This document shows positions 57,013 to 64,000 of a DNA stretch of 64,000 bases, one piece after another. Position numbers and translations under genes: made by a program. Each line of letters starts with the position of its first letter. Position 1 is the stretch's first letter. The stretch is from Oscillospiraceae bacterium (lineage in GTDB: Bacteria > Bacillota > Clostridia > Oscillospirales > Oscillospiraceae), in contig JAJQCF010000023.1 in assembly GCA_021202845.1 (NCBI GenBank), positions 62,001 through 126,000 on the forward strand, written 5' to 3'. A model generated the notes under the pieces. The model was not told the DNA's origin and did no database searches. It saw nothing but the letters and a program-made list of their open reading frames with translations.

Positions 57013-57041
57013 AGTATAACATCAACTGCGCCACTATGCAA
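57013..57041 (-). promoter_or_regulatory. Predicted promoter of the recJ-rel-dtd run
   Basis: On the minus strand TTGCAT (57041-57036), 17 bp, TATACT (57018-57013). Confidence 0.7.
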
Positions 57042-57090
57042 GTTTTTAAAAAGCGTCGCAGGCGGGCGGCATAAATTTTCTGCATTGATA

Positions 57091-57119
57091 TTTACAAACG
57101 CGGCGGGGTGTGGTAATAT
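57091..57119 (+). promoter_or_regulatory. Predicted promoter of queT
   Basis: TTTACA 57091-57096 and TAATAT 57114-57119 with 17-bp spacing. A leader of about 115 bases follows. Confidence 0.65.
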
Positions 57120-57124
57120 AGACG

Positions 57125-57231
57125 GGCTGTTCGGGCTTTGGGGCTCGACGGCGGAAAAAATTTGGTTATGGGGCAGGTTTCCACACCCTCCCCGCGCCGT
57201 GAGGAAACGCGGCGCAAGCAGAAAATGGAGG
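57125..57231 (+). promoter_or_regulatory. Structured leader of queT, preQ1 riboswitch candidate
   Basis: GGGG-c-AGG (57170-57177) pairs with CCT-CCCC (57187-57193), and directly after it GCGCCG (57194-57199) pairs with CGGCGC (57210-57215), two adjacent stems that could stack. A G-rich, A-run-containing segment precedes them (57125-57169). The RBS GGAGG is at 57227-57231. QueT genes are common preQ1 riboswitch targets, but the preQ1-I and preQ1-II patterns are not present; class III is possible. Confidence 0.45.
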
Positions 57232-57241
57232 TAAAAATTTA

Positions 57242-57769
57242 ATGAAAAGTCTCTCTCTGCGCAAGCTCACGCTTGCGGCCGTAATCGCAGCGGTGTACGC
57301 CGCCCTCACAATGCTCCTGCCGGCTCTCAGCTACAGCAACTGGCAGTTCCGCATTTCTGAGGCGCTGTGTATACTGCCTTTCTTTTTCCCCTACACCACA
57401 TGGGGGCTGTTCGTGGGCTGCATGATTGCCAACATCATCAGCACCGTCGGGCCGATTGACGTGATTTTCGGCTCGCTGGCGACGTTGGGCGCGGGATTGT
57501 GTACGGCGGCGATTGGGCGCGGCGGCAGCACACCGCTGCGGCGCGTGCTGGGCTGCCTGATGCCGGTGCTGTTCAACGGGGTTATCATCGGCGCGGAGCT
57601 GGCGCTCATCGCCGGAGGCAGCGAAGGCTCTCGCCTGATGCTTTTTGCCATTTACGGACTGGAGGTGGCCATTGGCGAGGCGGGAGTGATGTTCATAATC
57701 GGCCTGCCGCTGATGACCCTGCTGCCGAAATCCCCCGCGCTGCGCAGGCTGTATGATACGATGAAGTGA
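57242..57769 (+). CDS. queT: QueT family queuosine precursor transporter
   Basis: A 175-residue membrane protein of the QueT family (substrate-binding S-component type of ECF transporters) importing a queuosine precursor such as preQ1 or queuine. SLRKLTLAAVIAAVYAALTMLLP and WQFRISEALCILPFFFP are diagnostic. Five to six helices. No queuosine biosynthesis genes are nearby. Confidence 0.92.
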   Translation: MKSLSLRKLTLAAVIAAVYAALTMLLPALSYSNWQFRISEALCILPFFFPYTTWGLFVGCMIANIISTVGPIDVIFGSLATLGAGLCTAAIGRGGSTPLRRVLGCLMPVLFNGVIIGAELALIAGGSEGSRLMLFAIYGLEVAIGEAGVMFIIGLPLMTLLPKSPALRRLYDTMK

Positions 57770-57777
57770 ATAGGCAA

Positions 57778-57806
57778 AGCCGGAGCAAAATCGCTCCGGC
57801 TTTTGT
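57778..57806 (+). terminator. Terminator after queT
   Basis: AAAGCCGGAGC (57778-57788) pairs with GCTCCGGCTTT (57795-57805), followed by T. The 95 bp after it show nothing I recognise before the tRNA promoter. Confidence 0.9.
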
Positions 57807-57900
57807 GTTGTTTTAACAGACTCAGTCGTCTTTTTATATACCCTGTCGCCCAAATCTATTGTAAACCTGCATGATTTCCGCGAGAAAATTAAAAAAGCTA

Positions 57901-57929
57901 TTGACAACGCGCTGATTTTTTGCTAAAAT
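57901..57929 (+). promoter_or_regulatory. Strong promoter of tRNA-Ala
   Basis: TTGACA 57901-57906, 17 bp, TAAAAT 57924-57929 with an extended TGC upstream. Confidence 0.85.
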
Positions 57930-57943
57930 GCATTTTGTTCCGC

Positions 57944-58019
<76 letters not shown>

Positions 58020-58021
58020 AC

Positions 58022-58054
58022 AAAAAACCAAGTCGTTTTCGACTTGGTTTTTTG
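58022..58054 (+). terminator. Terminator after tRNA-Ala
   Basis: A perfect 14-bp stem (58022-58035 with 58040-58053) ending in TTTTTT. Confidence 0.93.
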
Positions 58055-58161
58055 TTTTGTAATATTATGATATCAACGCATATTTCTCACGCAAATTTGC
58101 CCGCAGGCAGCACTTAACAAACTTGGCTAAAAATTTTTATTGCATGAATCTAAAAAATTTG

Positions 58162-58190
58162 TTGCATTTTCGTGGAACGTGTGGTATCGT
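58162..58190 (+). promoter_or_regulatory. Predicted promoter of the pilin cluster
   Basis: TTGCAT 58162-58167, 17 bp, TATCGT 58185-58190. The stretch 58055-58161 is AT-rich and holds nothing else recognisable. Confidence 0.5.
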
Positions 58191-58234
58191 TTGCCTGTAA
58201 TGGTTATTTTTACATAGCTTAAGGAGAGGTGCTT

Positions 58235-58639
58235 ATGAACTGTAGAGTTAAAAAACGCAGAGGCAAAAAGGGCTTCACGCTGGTGGAGCTGCTTATTGTT
58301 GTGGCAATAATCGCTGTTCTGGTGGCAATCGCTATACCTGTATATTCAACGCAACTGGAGGAAGCAAGAGAGGCGGTTGATGAGGCAAACCTTAGTACTA
58401 TTAAAAGTCTTGCGGAAACAGACTGGCTTCTGCATATTGCTGATTCTGAGGAACCACAGCGTACACAGTATTATACTGCTAATATTAACGATGACGGGAA
58501 TATTACTGTAGAAAATGCTGGCACCGAGAAAGAACCTGTAGGCGATATATGGCAAAGTAAAGACGCGAAAGACAACAGCTGGGAAAATTATTATCTCACT
58601 GTGACGGATGGCGTTGTAAAATTTGATGCAACAGGCTAA
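58235..58639 (+). CDS. Type IV pilin-like prepilin
   Basis: A 134-residue prepilin. A short basic leader ends at Gly13; the mature protein begins FTLVELLIVVAIIAVLVAIAIPVY with Glu at +5, the canonical N-methylated pilin helix. The C-terminal globular part (about 40-134) is hydrophilic and acidic, with no cysteine pair. ATG 58235 follows AAGGAGAGG. Clearly more AT-rich than the neighbouring genes, and it leads the pilin cluster. Confidence 0.9.
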   Translation: MNCRVKKRRGKKGFTLVELLIVVAIIAVLVAIAIPVYSTQLEEAREAVDEANLSTIKSLAETDWLLHIADSEEPQRTQYYTANINDDGNITVENAGTEKEPVGDIWQSKDAKDNSWENYYLTVTDGVVKFDATG

Positions 58640-58647
58640 GAAGTGAA

Positions 58648-59424
58648 ATGATAATGGAGGCTTCTATCTACTTTCTCCTCCTCTCCGCCGCGGCAGGAGC
58701 GGCGGCGGGGTCGTTTATTAACTGCGCGGCTTGGCGTTACGTGCACGGAGGGAGCGCGCTGAGGGGTCGGAGCAGCTGTCCCGCCTGCGGGCACACGCTC
58801 GGCGCTGCGGAGCTAATACCGATTTTCAGCTGGCTGGCGCTGCGCGGGCGGTGCTCGGCCTGCAAAGAAAAAATATCCCCACGCTATCCGCTGACGGAGC
58901 TGCTCGGCGCGATGGCGTGGGTCACTGTTTTTTTACGCTTCGGACTGAGCCTGCGCGCGGCGGAGTACGCGCTGCTGCTCATGCTGCTGATGTGCGCGGC
59001 GCTCATTGACCTCGAGGCGATGGTGCTGCCGGACGGGCTTCTGGCAGCGGCGGCACTGGCGTGGCTGGGTTTTGCTTTCACCTACGCCGACCCGCTGCGG
59101 CGCATAGGCGGCGGGGTGCTGGCGGCGCTCGTGTACGGCGGCGGGCTGCTGGCGCTGGCGGGCGTGATGGACGCGCTGCTGCACACGGAATCTTTGGGCG
59201 GCGGAGACGTCAAGCTCATCGCCGTACTGGGGCTGTACCTCGGCTGGCAGTCGTGCCTGCTGCTGGTGCTGCTTGCCAGCATTCTGGGAATCGCCTTCTC
59301 CCGCCTCCCGCAAAACCGCGGGAGGGCGTTCCCCTTCGGCCCACCCGTAGCGCTGGCCGCGTGGCCGTGCTGCCTTGCGGGAGAATTTCTGGTTTCCGCA
59401 TACCTGTCCGCTTTTTCGCTGTGA
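58648..59424 (+). CDS. pilD: Prepilin peptidase (A24 family)
   Basis: A 258-residue membrane aspartyl peptidase that cleaves prepilins and may N-methylate the new N terminus. The N-terminal zinc-type motif CPAC...CSAC (about 45-75) marks the bifunctional form. The two catalytic aspartates are in ALIDLEAMVLPDG (about 113-125) and LGGGDVKLIAVLG (about 185-197). Eight bases after the pilin gene. Confidence 0.93.
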   Translation: MIMEASIYFLLLSAAAGAAAGSFINCAAWRYVHGGSALRGRSSCPACGHTLGAAELIPIFSWLALRGRCSACKEKISPRYPLTELLGAMAWVTVFLRFGLSLRAAEYALLLMLLMCAALIDLEAMVLPDGLLAAAALAWLGFAFTYADPLRRIGGGVLAALVYGGGLLALAGVMDALLHTESLGGGDVKLIAVLGLYLGWQSCLLLVLLASILGIAFSRLPQNRGRAFPFGPPVALAAWPCCLAGEFLVSAYLSAFSL

Positions 59425-59969
59425 GGCGCGGCAGACTGAAAAGCAGCCGCGGGGCCTCGGCGGTGCTGGCGCTCATAGTTTTGCTCGTCTGCTCGGCGTG
59501 TGCCGCCGCCGCACTGCTCTCCGCGCGCTCTGCCGTCGGCGGGCGCGAGCAGTACGCCGAGAGCCAGCAGGAGTACCTTGCCCTCGCCTCCGCTGTAGGA
59601 CTGCTGCGCAGCGACATCGAAAGCGCAGAATTGACGCTGACGCTGGACGGCGCAACAGGCGAAACCGAGACGCAGTGCGCCGGCTCGCTTTTGGGCTCGG
59701 AGCTGGCCAAGGCAGCGGCAACGGCGCTCGCGGACGGCAGCGCGGAGCCGATATGCGGCGCGCTGGAGTGCGAGGGCTTCGACAGCGTGGACGCGGCGCT
59801 CTATATGGATTCGGTCTGCAACATAACGGCGGAGCTATCCGTAAACGGCCACTGGGCAGCGGAAATGCTGCTGACGGCCTCCATAACGGAGAATGCCGAT
59901 TTGGACGCGGAAATTTATATTACCGAAATAAAATGGAATTTCAATTCTGTCTCGCGCATATTGGATTGA
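59421..59969 (+). CDS. Pilus-assembly PilX-like membrane protein
   Basis: A 182-residue protein with a short basic start, SSRGAS, then a single hydrophobic helix (about 14-37) and a Glu/Ala-rich exported domain. The RGA-plus-helix arrangement resembles the N terminus of PilX-like minor pilins. GTG 59421 overlaps the pilD stop by four bases. Homology is weak; the cluster supports the assignment more than the sequence. Confidence 0.55.
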   Translation: MRRGRLKSSRGASAVLALIVLLVCSACAAAALLSARSAVGGREQYAESQQEYLALASAVGLLRSDIESAELTLTLDGATGETETQCAGSLLGSELAKAAATALADGSAEPICGALECEGFDSVDAALYMDSVCNITAELSVNGHWAAEMLLTASITENADLDAEIYITEIKWNFNSVSRILD

Positions 59970-59989
59970 AACAGAGGAGGTGTCAGCCT

Positions 59990-60295
59990 GTGAGAAAACT
60001 ATCTAAAAAGCTCCGCTCCCCGCGCGGGGAGACACTGGCGGAAACGCTGGTTTCTTTGCTGATAATCGCGCTCGCGGCGGCACTCTTGGCGACTGCGGTT
60101 TCGGCGGCGACGCGCATCATAACGGCGGCGCGCAATGCGGACGCGGACTTTTACGCCGCGCTGACGGCAGCGGAGACGCACGCAGCAGTGCCGGAGCGCT
60201 CCGCAGCAGTCTGGCGCGGGGATATCACAGCCGAGTTTGAGGTAGAAGTGTACGCCTCCGACCCGTTCCGCACCTATGCGCTCGCGGAGGACTGA
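59990..60295 (+). CDS. Minor pseudopilin with atypical cleavage site
   Basis: A 101-residue protein starting with GTG after GAGGAGG. Basic leader, Gly13, then ETLAETLVSLLIIALAAALLA. The +5 Glu is kept but +1 is Glu rather than Phe. The short C-terminal domain (about 40-101) suggests a minor pilin of the GspI/PilV kind. It overlaps the next gene by 20 bases. Confidence 0.7.
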   Translation: MRKLSKKLRSPRGETLAETLVSLLIIALAAALLATAVSAATRIITAARNADADFYAALTAAETHAAVPERSAAVWRGDITAEFEVEVYASDPFRTYALAED

Positions 60296-60806
60296 GCGCG
60301 CGGCGGGTGGCTTCACGCTCGCCGAGACGCTGCTGGCGCTGGTGCTGTTTGTTGTGCTGGCGGCGGTGGCGCTGGCGGGAGTGCAGGCGGCGGCACGCGC
60401 GCGGGAGAGCAGCGCCATGAGCGCCTCCGCCTCTCTGCTCGGCTCGCAGGCGCTCAACGCCGTGGCGGAGGAGCTGCGCTTTGGGCAGGAAATAATGACC
60501 GGCGGCGACAGCGTTATGCTCACGAGCGCCCGCTACGGCGTGGCCGTGACAATCCGCCTTGATGAAAACGGCCGCCTGATTGTGCCCAACGCGGTGCAAA
60601 CAGTTGTCACAAACGCCAACGGCGACCGCGTGGCGCACACCGAGGACGCGGAGCTGCTGAGCGAGGGCGCTTACGGTGCTCTGAGCATATCCGATTTCAA
60701 TGTGACAAACGCGGGAGACGGCTACAGGATATACATCTGCGTCTCAAATCCCACCGGTTCCGCCCTCTGGCAGGGCGAGACAACGGTAGCGCCGCTGAAC
60801 GGGTAA
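60276..60806 (+). CDS. Minor pseudopilin (PulG/GspJ-like)
   Basis: A 176-residue pseudopilin. Leader ends at Gly12, mature part FTLAETLLALVLFVVLAAVALAG with +5 Glu17. The remainder (about 45-176) is a beta-rich exported domain like GspJ/PilW minor pilins. Translationally coupled to the gene before it. No pilus ATPase, platform protein or secretin is present here. Confidence 0.8.
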   Translation: MRSRRTERAAGGFTLAETLLALVLFVVLAAVALAGVQAAARARESSAMSASASLLGSQALNAVAEELRFGQEIMTGGDSVMLTSARYGVAVTIRLDENGRLIVPNAVQTVVTNANGDRVAHTEDAELLSEGAYGALSISDFNVTNAGDGYRIYICVSNPTGSALWQGETTVAPLNG

Positions 60807-60930
60807 ACGCGGCAGCAGATAAAGCAGGCGCTTTACGTGTGCAAATTTGTGCTCGAATGTGTGAAAATAATAGGCTTTATGCGTTGCAAATCATTTCATG
60901 TGCGAAACAGCAAGCCATTGGAATATCAAC

Positions 60931-60968
60931 AAAAACTGCTCCAATCCGTTGAGAATTGGAGCAGTTTT
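60931..60968 (-). terminator. Terminator of tmRNA
   Basis: On the minus strand AAAACTGCTCCAAT (60968-60955) pairs with ATTGGAGCAGTTTT (60945-60932), ending in a T-run. The 124 bp to the left of it (60807-60930) contain nothing I can identify. Confidence 0.92.
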
Positions 60969-60971
60969 GTC

Positions 60972-61320
60972 TGGTGGAGGCGAGGGGAGTTGAACCCCTG
61001 TCCGAAAGCGCTTTAGCAGGACCTTCTCCGGGCGCAGACCGTCATTTACATTCCCTTGATACGCCGCGGACTGTCACGCTGCGTACCTTGGTAGCTTCAT
61101 TATGCATGGCGCGCTCAAAGCTTTGCGCGCTCACGTTCTCCGCTAATCGACGCCCCGACTCCGAACCGCGGAACTTTCAGACGGGACGGTCACCGCTCAA
61201 GCGGCGGCAAGAACACGATTGTCGTTGTTCTTTAATTTATAAGCTGCCCATTTTTGGGATGCTGGGCGCATCCGCCCGCTTATCCGGCCTCCACACCCCC
61301 GTCGAAACCGGTACGCCCCC
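60972..61320 (-). ncRNA. ssrA: Transfer-messenger RNA
   Basis: A 349-base tmRNA. The 5' GGGGGCG pairs with the 3' CGCCTCC to make the acceptor stem with the alanine G3-U70 wobble, and the 3' end is ACCA; GGTTTCGACGGGGG follows the 5' end, as is usual. It rescues stalled ribosomes. The tag-coding segment (61232-61200 on the minus strand) reads KNNDNRVLAAA followed by TGA at 61199-61197; with the charged alanine the tag would be AKNNDNRVLAAA. The exact resume codon is inferred. Confidence 0.97.
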
Positions 61321-61332
61321 ATGTGCTCCGGC

Positions 61333-62091
61333 TCAGCAGCCGGAGAATTTTACCACGATGGCGTGGGGAATCAGCTTCGCAATGCAGCGATAGAGCTTGT
61401 AGAGTGCCTTTGGTGTGTAGACGATTTTGCCGCGCTTTGCCGCGGCGTAGGTTCCCGCGACCACCGTCTCGGGGTCGCAGTACGGCAGGGTGCTGAACAT
61501 TTTTGAGTTGCCCTTGATGCCGCCGACTTCCAGAAACTCCGTCGCCATAGGCCCCGGGCAGACTGCGGTGACGGTGACGCCGCGCGTCCTCAGCTCTTCG
61601 GCCAGCCCTCTTGTGAAGGCGGAGACATACGCTTTTGAGGCGGAGTAGACCGTCATTCGCGGATTGGGGCAGAACGAGGCAATAGAGCTGACGTTTATTA
61701 TCCGCCCGCCGGCGGGCATATACGGCACCACGAGATTGGTTATCGCGGTCATAGCGCGGATATTCAAATCCACCATGCGCACCTGATTTGCCGTGTCGCC
61801 CTCGCCGATGTTGCAGAGGTAGCCGCAGCCGGCGTTGTTCACCAGCACCGTGACCTCCGGCTTATCCTCGGCAAGGCGCTTGCCCAGCTCGTCAAAGGCG
61901 GAGCGCTCGCACAAATCCAGCGGCAGAAGCCTGACCTCGACGCCCTTTAGCGGCTCGGCGGCGGAGCGCAGGCGGTCGAGCCTGCGCGCTATGAGCCAGA
62001 CGCACTCCGTTTCGGGGAAGTTTGCCAAGAGCTGGCGCGTGAACTGCTGACCGAGTCCGGCAGACGCGCCGGTGATTATGGCTGTTTTCAT
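61333..62091 (-). CDS. Short-chain dehydrogenase/reductase
   Basis: A 252-residue SDR with the nucleotide motif TGASAGLG (about 7-14), NNAGCGY near 86-92, catalytic Ser in NVSSIASF and the YSASK (YxxxK) pair at about 150-154. The substrate is unknown; the C-terminal part is short and unspecialised. Its last bases include the tmRNA promoter, with the stop only 12 bp from the mature tmRNA end. Confidence 0.93.
   Translation of the reverse strand: MKTAIITGASAGLGQQFTRQLLANFPETECVWLIARRLDRLRSAAEPLKGVEVRLLPLDLCERSAFDELGKRLAEDKPEVTVLVNNAGCGYLCNIGEGDTANQVRMVDLNIRAMTAITNLVVPYMPAGGRIINVSSIASFCPNPRMTVYSASKAYVSAFTRGLAEELRTRGVTVTAVCPGPMATEFLEVGGIKGNSKMFSTLPYCDPETVVAGTYAAAKRGKIVYTPKALYKLYRCIAKLIPHAIVVKFSGC
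61347..61352 (-). promoter_or_regulatory. Predicted extended -10 promoter of tmRNA
   Basis: On the minus strand TGG-TAAAAT, an extended -10 element inside the end of the SDR gene. No good -35. It predicts a precursor with a leader of about 20 bases, which includes a CTCCGGC/GCCGGAG hairpin (61326-61345). Confidence 0.5.
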
Positions 62092-62132
62092 TTTACGCTT
62101 TCCTTTCGGAAAAATGTGTCGGACCCCGCGGC

Positions 62133-62648
62133 TCAGCCCTTCGTCGGCTCGGGGTAGTCCACCCCGCCGCAGTCAACGGTTACTGTTTTCATCACCTGCG
62201 GCGTCGTGGGACGGTCATTGTAGTCCGTGCGCACGGCAGCGATAGCGTCCAAAACATCGAAGCCCTCTGTCAGCTTGCCGAACGCGGCATACTGGCCGTC
62301 CAGATGCGGGGCGGCGGCGTGCATGATGAAGAACTGGCTTCCGGCGGAGTTCGGCGCCATTGTGCGAGCCATGGAGAGCACGCCGCGGTCATGCTTGAGC
62401 GTGTTCTTGAAGCCGTTGGCGGAAAACTCACCGTGTATGGTGTAGCCCGGGCCGCCGGTGCCGTTGCCCTTGGGGCAGCCGCCCTGAATCATAAAGTCGG
62501 GGATAACGCGGTGGAAGCACAGGCCGTCATAGTAGCCGCTTTTTATGAGGCTGATGAAGTTATTGACGGTGTTCGGCGCAATTTCGGGATAAAGCTCGGC
62601 GCGCATAATGCCGCCATTTTCCATTTCTATTGTAACAACAGGATTCAT
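62133..62648 (-). CDS. Peptidyl-prolyl cis-trans isomerase, cyclophilin type
   Basis: A 171-residue cyclophilin with the catalytic FHRVIPDFMIQGG segment (Arg about 47), GTGGPGYTIHGEF and AGSQFFI; it begins directly with the fold and has no signal peptide, so it acts in the cytoplasm. It speeds proline isomerisation during protein folding. A classical short bacterial form. Confidence 0.95.
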   Translation of the reverse strand: MNPVVTIEMENGGIMRAELYPEIAPNTVNNFISLIKSGYYDGLCFHRVIPDFMIQGGCPKGNGTGGPGYTIHGEFSANGFKNTLKHDRGVLSMARTMAPNSAGSQFFIMHAAAPHLDGQYAAFGKLTEGFDVLDAIAAVRTDYNDRPTTPQVMKTVTVDCGGVDYPEPTKG

Positions 62649-62739
62649 ATACCTTTCGTACCTTTCCGCCGCTTAACGCGGCCAGCGTTTATGATAACAC
62701 ATCTCGGCGAAAATTGCAACTGCCGTGTTTTTTCGCCCA

Positions 62740-63705
62740 TTACCTCCCGTGCGACAGCAAAAACTGCTGCAGCTCCGCGCGGCAGCGGTCGGGGGCGCGG
62801 AGATAGCTCATGCCGTGACCGGCGTCGGGGACTATCAGCAGATGTTTTTCTCCGGCGCAGGCGGCGCAACTGCGTACGCTGCACTCCGGCGGCACCATGC
62901 TGTCCGCCGCGCCGTGGACAAGCAGCACAGGAATTTTCGCCTTTGCCAGCGCGCTCTCCGTGGAGGCGTCATTGAGGCCGAAGCCCGCCGCAGCGCGCGT
63001 GAAAAACTGAACTATGTCCAAAAGAGGGCGCGGTGGTATTTTGCCCAGAATTGACGCAATTTCTTCATACGCCGAGACATAACCGCAGTCAGCGATTATC
63101 CCGCGCACGTTCTGCGGCAGAGCCAGACCCGCGGCCATCAGCACCGTAGCTGCGCCCATGCTTATGCCGCCCAAAAATACGTCCGTATCCGCGCCGAAGC
63201 GGTCAAGCGCCCAGAGCGCCCAGTCGCGGCAGTCGTAGCGCTCCTTGACCCCGAGGCAGATATACTGCCCGCCGCTGTCGCCGTGGGCGCGCTGGTGGAC
63301 GCTCACAAGTGTATATCCCAGCTCATGGTAAAAACGGTAAACGGCGCTGAAGTCGTGCGCGGGCTCGGCTCTGTAGCCGTGGAACAGCAGTATGACGCCG
63401 CGCTCATTCTCGGCGGGGAGCACGTCGGCGGCCAGCGTTGTGCCGTCCCAGCAGGTTATGTAAACCCGCTCCTTCTCCTGCGCGTTGAACCATGCCAAGC
63501 CGGCGCGGATTACGTCGGCGTAGTTCTGCGCCTGCGCCGTATCCGCGTCGGCGCTCCGCTTCCTGCGCCCCATGCCGAGCGCCGCCAGCCCGACGCGGCT
63601 GTTGGCCGAGCGCACGCAGGCGAAGTAGAAAACCCACCAACCCGCCGCCGCCAGCAGCAGCGCTAAAATCACTATTATCATTATAATTACTGTAACCGCT
63701 CTCAT
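62740..63705 (-). CDS. Membrane-anchored alpha/beta hydrolase
   Basis: A 321-residue protein with an N-terminal signal anchor (about 5-28), an oxyanion-type LLFHGYRAEPAHD, the nucleophile elbow GGISMGAATV (Ser about 187), and the final DAGHGMSY with catalytic His. The core resembles the clostridial alpha/beta hydrolases of the BAAT/serine-aminopeptidase group. Substrate unknown. Four-base overlap with the upstream gene. Confidence 0.88.
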   Translation of the reverse strand: MRAVTVIIMIIVILALLLAAAGWWVFYFACVRSANSRVGLAALGMGRRKRSADADTAQAQNYADVIRAGLAWFNAQEKERVYITCWDGTTLAADVLPAENERGVILLFHGYRAEPAHDFSAVYRFYHELGYTLVSVHQRAHGDSGGQYICLGVKERYDCRDWALWALDRFGADTDVFLGGISMGAATVLMAAGLALPQNVRGIIADCGYVSAYEEIASILGKIPPRPLLDIVQFFTRAAAGFGLNDASTESALAKAKIPVLLVHGAADSMVPPECSVRSCAACAGEKHLLIVPDAGHGMSYLRAPDRCRAELQQFLLSHGR

Positions 63706-64000
63706 TGCTCCGCTCCTTCGTATTCAGCCGCGGCGTCGCCGTAGTACGCCACGAGCAAGTCCACGCACGCGCCGTAGGTCTGCAGCCCCAGCGTCTGGCC
63801 GTAGGACTGCAAAAAGCCGGTGTAAACGGTGTCGGACACAGTGGAAACCGGCGTTTCGTACTGCGCCCAGTATTCGTTGTTGTTGCGCAAGTCCGCCAGC
63901 ACGCCCTCGGAGAGCGTGGAGTAGACGTCCAGCCATGCGTCGTAGTCCGCCTTGTACAGCGCGTTGCCGAGGTGGATATAGGCCAGCAGGCAGGCGGAGT
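63702..64000 (-). CDS. Unknown protein, C-terminal fragment
   Basis: The gene enters from the right edge of the window and ends at 63702; about 98 residues are visible. The frame from 63998 onward is open without an internal break. The visible part contains NALYKADYDAWLDVYSTLSEGVLADL and many aromatic and acidic residues, suggesting a helical, possibly membrane-associated domain. Not recognised. It is coupled to the hydrolase gene by an ATGA overlap. Confidence 0.7.
   Translation of the reverse strand, partial: SACLLAYIHLGNALYKADYDAWLDVYSTLSEGVLADLRNNNEYWAQYETPVSTVSDTVYTGFLQSYGQTLGLQTYGACVDLLVAYYGDAAAEYEGAEQ

Overview
The window reads as one contiguous stretch of a GC-rich (roughly 60 percent by eye, not computed) low-GC-phylum-type chromosome: a clostridial Firmicute, most likely an Oscillospiraceae/Ruminococcaceae-like gut anaerobe. 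Supporting evidence is the combination of HPr kinase, SepF/DivIVA, murB-rapZ-whiA, a bifunctional Rel next to recJ, a clostridial-type methylglyoxal-synthase homologue, a QueT transporter, a V/A-type ATPase operon and strong AAGGAGG-like ribosome binding sites. Nearly all of it is core chromosome. No phage, insertion sequence, CRISPR array or rRNA was seen. Several genes start with TTG or GTG.

Layout. 1-8.8 kb (+): tail of a ModD-like gene, a methylglyoxal-synthase-like gene, hisS-aspS, comM(yifB)-thiI-cinA and a phosphoribosyltransferase. 8.9-11 kb (-): a Na+/Ca2+ antiporter and an E2-like acyltransferase. 11.2-20.1 kb (+): a nine-gene V-type ATPase operon in the Enterococcus hirae order ntpFIKECGABD, with Na+-type ligands in the K subunit and a long, foldable leader RNA that can occlude the first ribosome binding site. 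20.1-30.3 kb: degV (-), then miaA, hfq, a HlyD-like membrane protein, yggS, sepF, divIVA, ileS, lspA (with an unusual disordered tail) and rluD (+). 30.4-38 kb: rpmB (-), hprK-murB-rapZ-whiA-dnaE (+).

38.1-43.8 kb (+): a two-component system, a large lipoprotein and an HtrA protease; the lipoprotein gene is bracketed by a perfect 27-bp direct repeat. 44-44.6 kb: a Phd/RelE-type toxin-antitoxin pair. 44.7-57 kb (-): a beta-CASP nuclease, an orphan response regulator with a left-handed beta-helix protein, a type II pantothenate kinase, an MFS protein, a YeiH-type exporter, then the recJ-rel-dtd-MBL-SRPBCC run. 57.1-57.8 kb (+): queT with a structured leader. 57.9-61.3 kb: tRNA-Ala(GGC), a small type IV pilin/pseudopilin cluster with its prepilin peptidase, and tmRNA (-). 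61.3-64 kb (-): an SDR oxidoreductase, a cyclophilin, an alpha/beta hydrolase and an unfinished gene.

How the parts fit. The ATPase operon, its Na+-type rotor and the nearby Na+/Ca2+ antiporter suggest sodium bioenergetics, and the leader upstream is the best candidate for a sodium-responsive RNA element. The two-component system with HtrA looks like a secretion/envelope stress module comparable to CssRS-htrA of Bacillus. The pilin cluster lacks motor and platform genes here, so these must lie elsewhere if the system works.
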